From NCBI RefSeq assembly GCF_023699475.1, contig NZ_JALXFV010000005.1, positions 186,001 to 250,000 on the forward strand: a stretch of DNA of 64,000 nt, read 5' to 3'. The notes under the pieces are model-generated. The model did no database searches. It was not told the origin of the DNA and worked only from the letters and a program-made list of their open reading frames with translations. Position numbers and translations under genes: made by a program. Source of the DNA: Halomarina rubra. GTDB taxonomy: Archaea > Halobacteriota > Halobacteria > Halobacteriales > Haloarculaceae. Position 1 is the stretch's first letter; the number at the start of each line of letters is the position of its first letter. Shown here in pieces: positions 8,264 through 15,682 of the stretch.

Positions 8264-8461
8264 TCACCGGACCTTCAGCGCGTACGCGCCGGGTTCGGTG
8301 ACCTCCATCTCGCGGGCGATCTCCGAGTCCTCGGGGTGGGCGATGACGACGTAGCCCGCCCAGTCCTCGGTCAGGGAGGTCGAACCGCACGACTCACACG
8401 CCTGTTCTTCGTCGGCGTTCTGGACGCGGTGGCACTCGCGACAGACGAGTCGGGTCGCCAT
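8264..8461 (-). CDS. spt4: Transcription elongation factor Spt4
   Basis: A 65-residue zinc protein, partner of Spt5 on the RNA polymerase clamp. It has the family's two CxxC pairs (CRECH and CESCG) at the N-terminus, followed by a GYVVI strand and a hydrophobic C-terminal strand ending in YALKV. I start it at the ATG at 8461, two bases after the Rpo7 stop; an ATG six bases further upstream (8467) would overlap Rpo7 by four bases and is also possible. The Rpo7-Spt4 pair is conserved across archaea. Confidence 0.95.
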   Translation of the reverse strand: MATRLVCRECHRVQNADEEQACESCGSTSLTEDWAGYVVIAHPEDSEIAREMEVTEPGAYALKVR

Positions 8462-8463
8462 CC

Positions 8464-9030
8464 TCACTCACCCGCCGTGGCTTCCTGCTCGCGCTTCTCG
8501 CGGAGCCAGCCGTGTTTGCCCAGACCCGGTTGTTTCGCCGTCAGGCCGATCTTCGAGTCACGCGGGTTTCGCTCGTCGATGCTCTTGGTGACGATGCGGG
8601 CGCGGACGGCGTCGCCGACGCCGAGCGTCTGGTTGGACTCCCGGGAGGCGAGCTGCTGGCCCTCCTCGTCGAACGCGAGGTACTCGTCGGAGATCTGCGA
8701 GACGTGGAGCAGCCCGTCGACGGGGCCGATACCGACGAACGCCCCGAAGTTGACGACCTCGACGACCTCGCCGTCGATGACCTCCTGCATGTCGGGGTCG
8801 AACGTGATAGCGTCGAACTCGGCCTCGTAGTAGACGCCCGGCTTGCCGGGCAGCACCGAGCCGTCGCCGATGTCGACGACGTCGACGACCGAGACGACCG
8901 AGCCGACCTGCTCGTCCATCCGGCCTTCGAGTTTGTCCTGCAACAGTTCCTTCACCAACTGATCGGACACGTCTGCGAGGAAGCGCGGCGGCACCTCGAC
9001 CGTGTCGCGGAGTCTGACCCTCTTGTACAT
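8464..9030 (-). CDS. rpo7: DNA-directed RNA polymerase subunit E' (Rpo7)
   Basis: A 188-residue stalk subunit of RNA polymerase. It starts MYKRVRLRDTVEVPP, has the Rpo7 tip domain (residues 1-80), and a C-terminal S1/OB RNA-binding domain from about 82, seen in GEVVEVVNFGAFVGIGP and HVSQIS. It pairs with Rpo4 and takes part in open-complex formation and RNA binding. It starts three bases past the PIN-domain gene stop and runs into spt4, so the genes are co-transcribed. Confidence 0.97.
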   Translation of the reverse strand: MYKRVRLRDTVEVPPRFLADVSDQLVKELLQDKLEGRMDEQVGSVVSVVDVVDIGDGSVLPGKPGVYYEAEFDAITFDPDMQEVIDGEVVEVVNFGAFVGIGPVDGLLHVSQISDEYLAFDEEGQQLASRESNQTLGVGDAVRARIVTKSIDERNPRDSKIGLTAKQPGLGKHGWLREKREQEATAGE

Positions 9031-9033
9031 ACT

Positions 9034-9402
9034 TTAGTGGATTGCGAGTTTGTTTCGGCCCCTTATACCGATTGCCTTGCCGGGAAGACGGTCACGAAGG
9101 GGGCCGTCGTTCGTGACCACGTAGTCGACCGCGTCGCGCTCGGCCAGTTCGACCAGCGCGTCGTCGGCGTAGTCCGCGTCCGTCTCGACGACGGTACACC
9201 GCTCGGCGAGGTCCCGGCCGACCGACGCGGCCGTCGCCTCCTTCCCGTTGCCGGCTGCGAGTTTGTCGAGCTCACGGACCACCGCGCGCGGCGTGACGAG
9301 GTCGTACACCCCGGCACCCAACAACCGGTCGAGTTCGTCGAAGACGCGGACGTCGCCCTCGACCGGGAGCATCAGCGCGCTGGTGTCCATGGCGACTTGC
9401 AT
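9034..9402 (-). CDS. PIN-domain protein (Fcf1/UTP24-like)
   Basis: A 122-residue single PIN domain. The acidic residues expected at a PIN nuclease centre are present: Asp6 (AMDTSAL), the Glu in RAVVRELDK, Asp in TDADYADDALVE and Asp in VTNDGPLRDRL. The position between aIF2-gamma and Rpo7 and the motif order match archaeal Fcf1-like proteins, related to the eukaryotic nuclease that cuts pre-18S rRNA; a role in rRNA processing is likely but inferred. Ten bases separate it from the aIF2-gamma stop. Confidence 0.85.
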   Translation of the reverse strand: MQVAMDTSALMLPVEGDVRVFDELDRLLGAGVYDLVTPRAVVRELDKLAAGNGKEATAASVGRDLAERCTVVETDADYADDALVELAERDAVDYVVTNDGPLRDRLPGKAIGIRGRNKLAIH

Positions 9403-9412
9403 TCGTCGAACG

Positions 9413-10639
9413 TTACTCCGTCAGCGTCCCGACGCCGATGAGCCGCCAGCGCGTCCCCACGCGGCGGTTGATGGCGATCTTCGCACCGACCTCGGCACAG
9501 ACGGGCCGCTTGAGGTTGACCTCGGCCTCGCCCTCCCGGGCGCTGGACACTGCACCGACCGTCGTCGAGGTGCCGACGGTGAGCATCAGCGGTTCGCCCG
9601 TCGATATCTCCTCGATGTCCTCGCCACCGACCAGTCGGTCGAGCAGTTCGACGTCCATCGTGAAGGAGTGCCACGTCGGCGGCAGACTGCCGGGCGGTCC
9701 GGCGATCTGACCGGCGAGCGAGTCACCTTTCGTCAGCGACGGGTCGAGCCCCGTTCCGACGCCGAGCAGGCCTCCGGGTCCGACCTCGTCGACGATCTCT
9801 CCGCCCGCCTGCAGCGAGCGGACCGTCGTCTGAATCTCCTGGTACTCGGTCTGGCCACCCTCCTCGACCTGGCGGCCGGGGCGGAGTTCGAGTTCGTCGC
9901 CCTTCTGGAGGCGACCCTCGACGAGACTGCCGCCGAGGACGCCGCCCATCAGGTCTTCGAACGTCGTGCCGGGGCGGTTGATGTCGAACGAGCGTGCGAC
10001 CTGCATCCGCGCGTCGGCGTCCGGGTCGCGCTCGGGCGTCGGAATCGCCTCCTCGATTGCCTGCATGAGGAGGTCCATGTTGACCTCCTGGCCCGCGGAG
10101 ATCGGCACCACGGGAGCGTCCTCGGCGACGGTGCCCTCGACGAACTCCTGGATCTGTTCGTAGTTGTTGCGGGCCGTCTCGGCGTCGACGAGGTCGACCT
10201 TGTTCTGCGCGATGACGATGTTCTCGATACCGATGATGTCGAGCGCCATCAGGTGTTCTGCGGTCTGTGCCTGTGGGACTGGCTCGTTGGCCGCGACGAT
10301 GAGGACGGCACCGTCCATCATCGACGCGCCCGAGAGCATCGTCGCCATCAGCGTCTCGTGACCGGGGGCGTCGACGAACGAGACGGTGCGAACGGGTTCG
10401 CTCTCCTCGCCGTTCTCACACTCCTCGTCGACGGTGTAACACTCCGGTTCGTCCATGCCAGGGCAGCGACGGAACGTCGCGTCCGCGTACCCGAGGCGGA
10501 TGGAGATTCCGCGTTTCATCTCTTCGGAGTGCTGGTCGGTCCACTCGCCGCTCAACGCCTGCACCAGCGTCGTCTTGCCGTGATCGACGTGGCCGACGAG
10601 ACCGATGTTCACCTCCGGTTGTCGGTAGTTCCCTGTCAT
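9413..10639 (-). CDS. eif2g: Translation initiation factor aIF2, gamma subunit
   Basis: A 408-residue GTPase that carries initiator methionyl-tRNA to the 30S subunit. The G-domain motifs are all present: [10 protein letters not shown] (P-loop, residues 15-24), a DAPGHE (G3) and a NKVD (G4). The gamma-specific zinc-knuckle region is seen in FRRCPGM, a second Cys at ECYTV and another at EECENG. Domains II and III follow, ending with the IAINRRVG and WRLIGVG strands. It heads the leftward unit aIF2-gamma, PIN, Rpo7, Spt4, dephospho-CoA kinase. Confidence 0.98.
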   Translation of the reverse strand: MTGNYRQPEVNIGLVGHVDHGKTTLVQALSGEWTDQHSEEMKRGISIRLGYADATFRRCPGMDEPECYTVDEECENGEESEPVRTVSFVDAPGHETLMATMLSGASMMDGAVLIVAANEPVPQAQTAEHLMALDIIGIENIVIAQNKVDLVDAETARNNYEQIQEFVEGTVAEDAPVVPISAGQEVNMDLLMQAIEEAIPTPERDPDADARMQVARSFDINRPGTTFEDLMGGVLGGSLVEGRLQKGDELELRPGRQVEEGGQTEYQEIQTTVRSLQAGGEIVDEVGPGGLLGVGTGLDPSLTKGDSLAGQIAGPPGSLPPTWHSFTMDVELLDRLVGGEDIEEISTGEPLMLTVGTSTTVGAVSSAREGEAEVNLKRPVCAEVGAKIAINRRVGTRWRLIGVGTLTE

Positions 10640-10674
10640 GTCGAGAGTAATACCGTGATATCCAGTCGTCGCGG

Positions 10675-10683
10675 ATTTAAAGT
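10675..10683 (-). promoter_or_regulatory. TATA-like box of the aIF2-gamma transcript
   Basis: The minus strand reads ACTTTAAAT, 36-44 bp before the aIF2-gamma ATG. It is the only strong A/T core in this stretch and would give a short 5' leader of roughly 10-15 bases. Confidence 0.55.
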
Positions 10684-11116
10684 TGCTGTTCTGGGGAGGG
10701 CGCGAGCGAAGCGAGCGGCCGACCCAGAATCAGTGAGGTGAACGCAGTGAGCCTCGCGCGATTCACGCGAAGAGCGAGTGTAACGAGCGATGAGCGTGGG
10801 CCCCGCCAGGGGCCCGTGGAACAAGCGGGATCTCCGGTCCCGCCCAGTTCTGGGGAGCGCCAGCGAGCCAGAACGAGCGAGACGACTGAAAGGAGTCTCG
10901 CCCCGTTCCACGGAACGAACGAGCGGTAGCGAGACAGTGACGTGAGCCCGGTCCCGTTCGGACGGTGGAGCCAGCGGGTCCGGAGGAGCGACCGCGGACG
11001 ACACCACACCCGACACCACCGCGACAGGTCCACACCGATGAGCGAGTGCGACGACCGTCGAACGGCCGTCAGACACGCCCACAACGCCTTTCAGGACGGT
11101 CTCCGACGGCCGAGCT
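10684..11116. repeat. Repeat-rich intergenic region
   Basis: No convincing gene between 10,684 and 11,116. The first 250 bp are dense in short palindromes and GAGCGA-type words. An 11-bp direct repeat (GTTCTGGGGAG) occurs at 10688-10698 and 10847-10857. TTCTGGG with CCCAGAA near 10,723 can pair, GGGCCCC and GGGGCCC flank three bases near 10,800, and CGTTCC-ac-GGAACG lies near 10,910. The stretch 10,940-11,116 is plain G/C-rich sequence. Long open frames crossing it have Arg-rich shadow composition. Confidence 0.5.
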
Positions 11117-11227
11117 ATGCCACCACTACGAGCGCTGGCGACGGTGCTCCTCGGGAACGTGGCCGACGTGGTCGGCCGCGACGACGAGGAGCTACCGGGC
11201 GAGGAGATACCCGTCACCGAGGAGTGA
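11117..11227 (+). CDS. Small hypothetical protein (36 residues)
   Basis: A short frame with ATG at 11117 and TGA at 11225. The product has a hydrophobic start (LRALATVLLGNVADVVG) followed by a strongly acidic tail (GRDDEELPGEEIP), which is how many tiny haloarchaeal proteins look. A TTTCAGG patch lies some 28 bp upstream. There is no recognisable family. It may be a real small protein or a chance frame; third-position G/C content is in keeping with coding, but so is much of this genome. Confidence 0.4.
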   Translation: MPPLRALATVLLGNVADVVGRDDEELPGEEIPVTEE

Positions 11228-11338
11228 GCGCGCGGGGGCCGACAGGTCCAGACGCGAACAGAACGACAGTTCGGTCGGAACGCCAACAGAACTGTGCTCC
11301 TGCTAACAGCTTTTGTCCCGCGTCGCTCACCACGAGCC

Positions 11339-11596
11339 ATGGGTCGGACACTCGACGTCTCCGTCGCTCTCGGGAACGGAGACGGTCGCACGGCGTACGA
11401 ACGACGGGTCGTGGTGCCCGAGACCGTCCTCGCGCCGGTGTGGCCGGCGCTCGTGGCCCTCCTCTGTGCGTCGGTGGTCGTGACCGCGCTCGCGGTCCTG
11501 CCCCCGCTCGCGCTCGCCGTCGTCGGGTACGCGCTGTTGGTCACGCTCCCGGCGACGCTCTCGCTGGCGCTCGTCCGCCTGTTCGACGACCGCTGA
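11339..11596 (+). CDS. Small membrane protein, unknown function
   Basis: An 85-residue protein with a 30-residue soluble start followed by two adjoining hydrophobic stretches (about residues 30-53 and 56-78) and a short charged end. It probably forms a two-helix hairpin in the membrane. The ATG at 11339 is preferred over the upstream GTG at 11294 because CAGCTTTTG, a TATA-like core, lies about 30 bp before it. No known domain; single gene between the repeat region and the DUF5787 gene. Confidence 0.65.
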   Translation: MGRTLDVSVALGNGDGRTAYERRVVVPETVLAPVWPALVALLCASVVVTALAVLPPLALAVVGYALLVTLPATLSLALVRLFDDR

Positions 11597-11676
11597 GGAC
11601 GGAGACGAGACCGACGACGCGCGGGAACCGACGACCGCGCCGCACCGCTTTTTGCTCCCTCGCGCCAAGCGACGGT

Positions 11677-12624
11677 GTGCGCGAGTTCGGCTTCGAGATG
11701 CGCCTCTGTGCCCGGCTGGAGAGCGAGGGCCACCTCGTGAGCCGACAGCTCGGAACCGGCACGCGGAGCCGACGCATCGTCGACACCGTCCTCGTCGAAC
11801 CGGGGCCGGCGTTCGACGACCGGACGGCCATCACCGACGCGACCATCCCCGCGGCGGCCATCGAGGCCGACGTCGGGACCGGGACGGCGCGCTACTGGCG
11901 CGACGCGCTCGGCGACTACCACCCCGAGTACGCCCGCGAGGTCGTCGAGGAGGCGGTCGAAGCGGGGTTCTTCGAGCGCGAGCGTCGGGGGGCGCGCGAG
12001 TACGTCCGGCAGGCGACCCGCTACCCCGAGGAGTGGTTCTCGCGGCTGGTCGGGGTCGAGAACAAACCCGACCTCTCGCGACCCGGCGACCTCGAGACGC
12101 AACTACGCAAGGACGTCTCGCTGGGGCTGCTCGACGAGGTGGTCCTCGCGACGGCGTCGTACGTCACCGGCGCACACCGCAACCGCATCCCCGAGGCGGT
12201 GGGTATCTGGCGCGTCGACCCCGACGACGGCAGCTACGAGGTGGTTCGCGAGGCGACGCCGCTGACCCCCGACGAACCGGGCGTCGAGGTGGTCGAGGAG
12301 GGACGAACCGAGACTCGCGTCGAAGTCGTCGAGGCGGCCGAGAAAGCTCGTCTGCGCCGGCGCGTCGCCGAGCGCGCCTACGGGAAGGGCTGGCGAGTCC
12401 CAGTCCTCGACTGTCCACACGTCGAGGTCCGCGAGTTCGGGGGCGTCGGCCCGGTCCCGTACTGTACGAGCGAGGAGCGGGTCGTCGGCCCCGGCCACCG
12501 CTGTACGTGCGCCGACGGCGTCCGGGACGTCGACCTCGACGAGTTCCGTGCGGCGACCTCGCCGTGGCGTCGGAGCCCGCCGGGGGTCGTCCGCCGACAG
12601 TCGGGACTCGACCGGTTCCGCTGA
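11677..12624 (+). CDS. DUF5787-like protein, possible PD-(D/E)XK nuclease fold
   Basis: A 315-residue protein resembling the haloarchaeal DUF5787 family. The GTG at 11677 gives the family-like start MREFGFEMRLCARLE and lies about 30 bp after a CTTTTTGC promoter core. The middle contains VGVENKPDL, an E-x-K motif at the end of a strand, followed by a helix with QLRKDVSLGLLDEVVLAT; this resembles the core of PD-(D/E)XK nucleases, although no function is assigned. Near the C-terminus, Cys and His residues (DCPHVEV, PYCTSE, GHRCTCADG) could bind zinc or an Fe-S cluster. Cytoplasmic; no operon partner on this strand. Confidence 0.7.
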   Translation: MREFGFEMRLCARLESEGHLVSRQLGTGTRSRRIVDTVLVEPGPAFDDRTAITDATIPAAAIEADVGTGTARYWRDALGDYHPEYAREVVEEAVEAGFFERERRGAREYVRQATRYPEEWFSRLVGVENKPDLSRPGDLETQLRKDVSLGLLDEVVLATASYVTGAHRNRIPEAVGIWRVDPDDGSYEVVREATPLTPDEPGVEVVEEGRTETRVEVVEAAEKARLRRRVAERAYGKGWRVPVLDCPHVEVREFGGVGPVPYCTSEERVVGPGHRCTCADGVRDVDLDEFRAATSPWRRSPPGVVRRQSGLDRFR

Positions 12625-12640
12625 GCGAGGCGGGTCGCGA

Positions 12641-13147
12641 CTACCCGATGGAGGTCACGTCGTAGCGCTCGAACAGGTCGCGGGTCCGCTCGTCGCGGTG
12701 GGCGCGCAGGACGCTCACGCCCGCCACCGCCGCGCCGGCGTCCTCGACGAGGTGACACGCCGCCCACATCTGCGCGCCCGTCTCGATCCAGTCGTCGACG
12801 AGGAACACCTTGTCGCCGGCGTCGAGGAGGCCGCGCGCGAGTTCGAGCGTCTTCGTCTGCCCGGAGTAGTCGGTGAGTTGGCGACGGTAGAGGTCCTCGT
12901 CGCGCAGCGGGAACTTCCCCCCTTTCCTGACCGGGACGAACCCACACCCGAGGTCACGGGCGACCGCCGCCCCCAACACGAGGCCGAGCGCCTCGACGCC
13001 CCCGACGTGCGTGCAGTCGCCCGGAGCCGAGCGCCCGAGGTCCCGGACGAGGTTGTCGAACACCTGCTGGTCGGCGAACAGCGGCGTCACGTCGTACCGC
13101 CCCACCGCGTCGGTGTTCAGGTGGCGGTGGTAGTACCCGTACTCCAT
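12641..13147 (-). CDS. Type I phosphoribosyltransferase (APRT-like)
   Basis: A 168-residue protein with the PRPP-binding signature VFLVDDWIETGAQM (about residues 113-126): two acidic residues followed by a T-G loop. An upstream VGGVEALGLVLGAAVA segment resembles the pyrophosphate loop and an FVPVRKGGKFP segment the flexible loop of adenine phosphoribosyltransferases. It starts MEYGYYHRHLN at 13147; the longer frame has no family resemblance upstream. Purine salvage is likely but the base is not certain. It is last in a leftward group behind the PhnP-like hydrolase (121 bp gap). Confidence 0.8.
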   Translation of the reverse strand: MEYGYYHRHLNTDAVGRYDVTPLFADQQVFDNLVRDLGRSAPGDCTHVGGVEALGLVLGAAVARDLGCGFVPVRKGGKFPLRDEDLYRRQLTDYSGQTKTLELARGLLDAGDKVFLVDDWIETGAQMWAACHLVEDAGAAVAGVSVLRAHRDERTRDLFERYDVTSIG

Positions 13148-13268
13148 ACCGACCCCTCGCGCCCACGGGTAAGGTTCGTTTCGGCCACGGCCCGCCCGCC
13201 GGGCCGGCAGAACCGGCAATCGACGCGAGGAGACGGCCGGGCCGAACGACGCCCGGTCGGAGCGCGCC

Positions 13269-14144
13269 TCAGAGCGTGAACCGTTCGCCGTCGAGCGCGG
13301 CATCCTCGGCGAACGCCTCCTCGGGCGTCGGGAAGTGCGAGACGTGCACCAGGCGGTAGTCGGCGGCGTCGAGGTCGTCGGCCAGCGCCCGCGCGCCCTC
13401 GAACGTCATGTGTTTCGTCCCGAACGTCCGGGGCGTCCCCGCCTCGTCCTCGTGCCGGCCACCGAGCGGGTGGAACTCACACAGGCGCGCGGGGACGATA
13501 CCGTCGACCAACAGGAGGTCCGCGTCGGCGAGTTCCGCACGCGACGCCTCGGGGACGTCGTACGAGGAGTCGCCCGAGAGCGCCAGCGTCGCGCCCGTCT
13601 CTGGGTCACGCACCGTCAGACCGTAACAGACCAGCGGCGGGTGGTCGACGGGCACGAGCGTCACCTCGAACCCGCAGGTCTCGAACGGTTCGAACGGCGA
13701 GACGGGGTGGACGCTCACCCGGTCGAGGTAGTCGTACTTGCTCGACACCGTCTCGGCGACGCTCTCGCCGGTCTTCGGGTCGGTCTCGTCGGCGGCGTAG
13801 ACGGGCAGCGACTCCAGGAGACGGTAGGCGTTGCCCAGGCCGTCGAGGTGGTCGAAGTGGATGTGGCTGACGACGGCCTCGTCGGGCAGCGCCACGTCAC
13901 CGCGGAGGAACTGGTGGCGGAAGTCCGGCGAGCAGTCGAGCAGGAGGCACTCGCCGGTCCGTTCGTTCTCCACGTGGACGGAGAACCGCGAGCGTTCGAC
14001 GCCGTACTCCTCGGGGACACCCCGCTCGCGCAGTCGCCGCCGCATGGCCTCGTCCGGCTCGCGGGCCGCCTCGCAGGTGTCACAGCCACACCCGACGGTC
14101 GGCGTCCCCGTCGTGTCGCCGGTCCCGAGGAGCGTGACCTGCAC
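13269..14144 (-). CDS. MBL-fold metallohydrolase, PhnP-like
   Basis: A 291-residue metallo-beta-lactamase-fold enzyme. Seen: GTGDTTGTPTVGC-C near the N-terminus, with paired cysteines like the structural zinc site of PhnP; the metal motif HIHFDH (near residue 94-99); a PVDHPP strand; the SGDSSYD segment; and a late HVSHFP histidine. PhnP is a cyclic-phosphate phosphodiesterase (phosphoribosyl 1,2-cyclic phosphate), but without phn genes nearby the substrate here may be another cyclic phosphate. It begins two bases after the AAA ATPase stop, so the two are very likely translated together. Confidence 0.85.
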   Translation of the reverse strand: MQVTLLGTGDTTGTPTVGCGCDTCEAAREPDEAMRRRLRERGVPEEYGVERSRFSVHVENERTGECLLLDCSPDFRHQFLRGDVALPDEAVVSHIHFDHLDGLGNAYRLLESLPVYAADETDPKTGESVAETVSSKYDYLDRVSVHPVSPFEPFETCGFEVTLVPVDHPPLVCYGLTVRDPETGATLALSGDSSYDVPEASRAELADADLLLVDGIVPARLCEFHPLGGRHEDEAGTPRTFGTKHMTFEGARALADDLDAADYRLVHVSHFPTPEEAFAEDAALDGERFTL

Positions 14145-14146
14145 GG

Positions 14147-15592
14147 TCAGTCGTGGCTGTGTTCGGCGTGGTCGTGGGCGTCGTCGTGGTCGTGGTCCGC
14201 GTGGTCGTCGTGGTCGTGGTCCGCGTGGTCGTCGTGGTCGTGGTCCGCGTGGTCGTCCGCGTCACGCCCGTTCCCGGCGATGAGTTCGTCGCTGTCGTTC
14301 ATCATGTCGAGGTTCTTCAGGTTGTCCCGCTCCTCGAAGTCCTCGACGGCGTCCAGCAGGTCCTGCTGGGTGAGCGTCGTGCGTTCCTCGGTGAGCGCCT
14401 CGAGGACGGCCTCGCGCAGGACGAGGCGGAGGTCGCTGCCGGTCAGACCCTCGGTCTCCGCCGCGAGCGCGTCGGGGTCGAAGTCGACGATGTCCATCTG
14501 CCGAGTGATGACCCGGAGGATGTCCGAGCGCATCCCGTCGTCCGGTTTGGGGAAGTTGACGATCTCGTCGAAGCGCCGCCACGCCGCCGAGTCGAGTTGG
14601 TTCGGGTGGTTGGTCGCGCCGATGAGCAACACCTCGTCGCGGATGAGCGAAATCTCGTCGATGGACTTGAGCAGCGTGTTGACCGCACGCTTGATGGCCG
14701 CGTGCTCGTCCGACGAGCGCGTCTTCGCCACGAAGTCGAACTCGTCCATGAAGAAGATACACGGCGAGAGGCGTTTCGCGACCGCGAACGCCTTGTCGAC
14801 GTTCTTCGCCGTCTCCCCGAGGTACTGGCTGGTGATCATCGACAGTTTCACCTCGACGAACGGCAGGTCGAGTTCGTGGGCCAGCGCGCGGGCGATGCTC
14901 GTCTTCCCGGTTCCCGGTGGGCCGACGAACAGCAGTTTCCCGATCTCGCGCAGGCCGATCTGGGCGAGGTAGTCGCGGTGCTCGATGGCCTTGACTATCT
15001 TCCCGATCTCGCCCATCTGGTCGTCCGTGAGCACGAGGTCGTCGAGGGTCATCTCGACCTCCTCGGGTGCGCGGACCTCCACGAGGTCGAGCATCTCCTC
15101 GTCGTCCTCGTCGAACATCTGGTCGAGCAGGCTGTCGATCCAGACGCGGTCGGCGTGGACGGGGCGGTTGTTCGCACGGGCGACCTCGTAGTCGACGTCC
15201 TCGAACTCCCCTTCGAAGGACAGCGCGAGCGTCGGGTTCGCCATGAGGCGGGCCGCGTCGGCCCGTTCGGTGAACCACTTTCGGGCCATCCCCACGTCGG
15301 TGAAGTTGATCTCACCGGAGAACTCCTTGCGCTCGGTGAACATCAGGTCCGAGATGGCCTCCCACGGGTGGTCGAGGCCGGTCGCCTCGGCGACGGCCGT
15401 CTCGCTCGTGGAGAGAGGGCGTTCGATACCCCCCGGAGCGGGGCGGGAGGAGGACTCGTCGGGGGTCGCCTCGGCGCTCCAGAAGGCGCGTCGGTACGAC
15501 GGCGGAAGGTCGCCCGGGTCGAGTTCGCGGTTCTCGCTGTAGACGTGTGCTGTCAACAGCAGTTCGACGACGTCGAGCGCCGGGCCGGTCAT
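14147..15592 (-). CDS. AAA ATPase with C-terminal His/Asp-rich tail
   Basis: A 481-residue AAA protein with a single ATPase module. Walker A GPPGTGKT lies at residues 224-231, Walker B at FFMDEFDF, sensor 1 at LIGATNHPN and an Arg-finger region at AAWRRFDE. The module resembles the Cdc48/proteasome-activating group but the first 200 residues show no recognised N-domain. The last 35 residues are almost only His, Asp and Ala, built of three 24-bp tandem units encoding DHADHDHD; such a tail could bind Ni, Co, Zn or Cu. It overlaps closely with the PhnP-like gene downstream and sits 90 bp after the Agl23-like gene. Function unknown; a metal-linked remodelling chaperone is one guess. Confidence 0.8.
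   Translation of the reverse strand: MTGPALDVVELLLTAHVYSENRELDPGDLPPSYRRAFWSAEATPDESSSRPAPGGIERPLSTSETAVAEATGLDHPWEAISDLMFTERKEFSGEINFTDVGMARKWFTERADAARLMANPTLALSFEGEFEDVDYEVARANNRPVHADRVWIDSLLDQMFDEDDEEMLDLVEVRAPEEVEMTLDDLVLTDDQMGEIGKIVKAIEHRDYLAQIGLREIGKLLFVGPPGTGKTSIARALAHELDLPFVEVKLSMITSQYLGETAKNVDKAFAVAKRLSPCIFFMDEFDFVAKTRSSDEHAAIKRAVNTLLKSIDEISLIRDEVLLIGATNHPNQLDSAAWRRFDEIVNFPKPDDGMRSDILRVITRQMDIVDFDPDALAAETEGLTGSDLRLVLREAVLEALTEERTTLTQQDLLDAVEDFEERDNLKNLDMMNDSDELIAGNGRDADDHADHDHDDHADHDHDDHADHDHDDAHDHAEHSHD
14180..14268 (-). repeat. Tandem 24-bp repeat encoding the His/Asp tail
   Basis: Three near-identical 24-bp units lie end to end near the 3' end of the AAA gene, each encoding Asp-His-Ala-Asp-His-Asp-His-Asp. 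The units are almost identical at the nucleotide level, which points to recent duplication and to likely length differences between strains. Confidence 0.8.
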
Positions 15593-15682
15593 TTCCCGGA
15601 GGATTACGTCTTGAACGTGATAAGACCGTCGGAGAGCGTCCGCTGCGTCGCTGCCACGCGAAAATCCCGGCCGACGGACACC

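Noticed and set aside
10684-11116. tRNA or rRNA gene in the non-coding gap
   Set aside because: No T-loop-like GGTTC-A/G-A-ATCC word, cloverleaf pairing or rRNA-like stretch was found here or in the other gaps.
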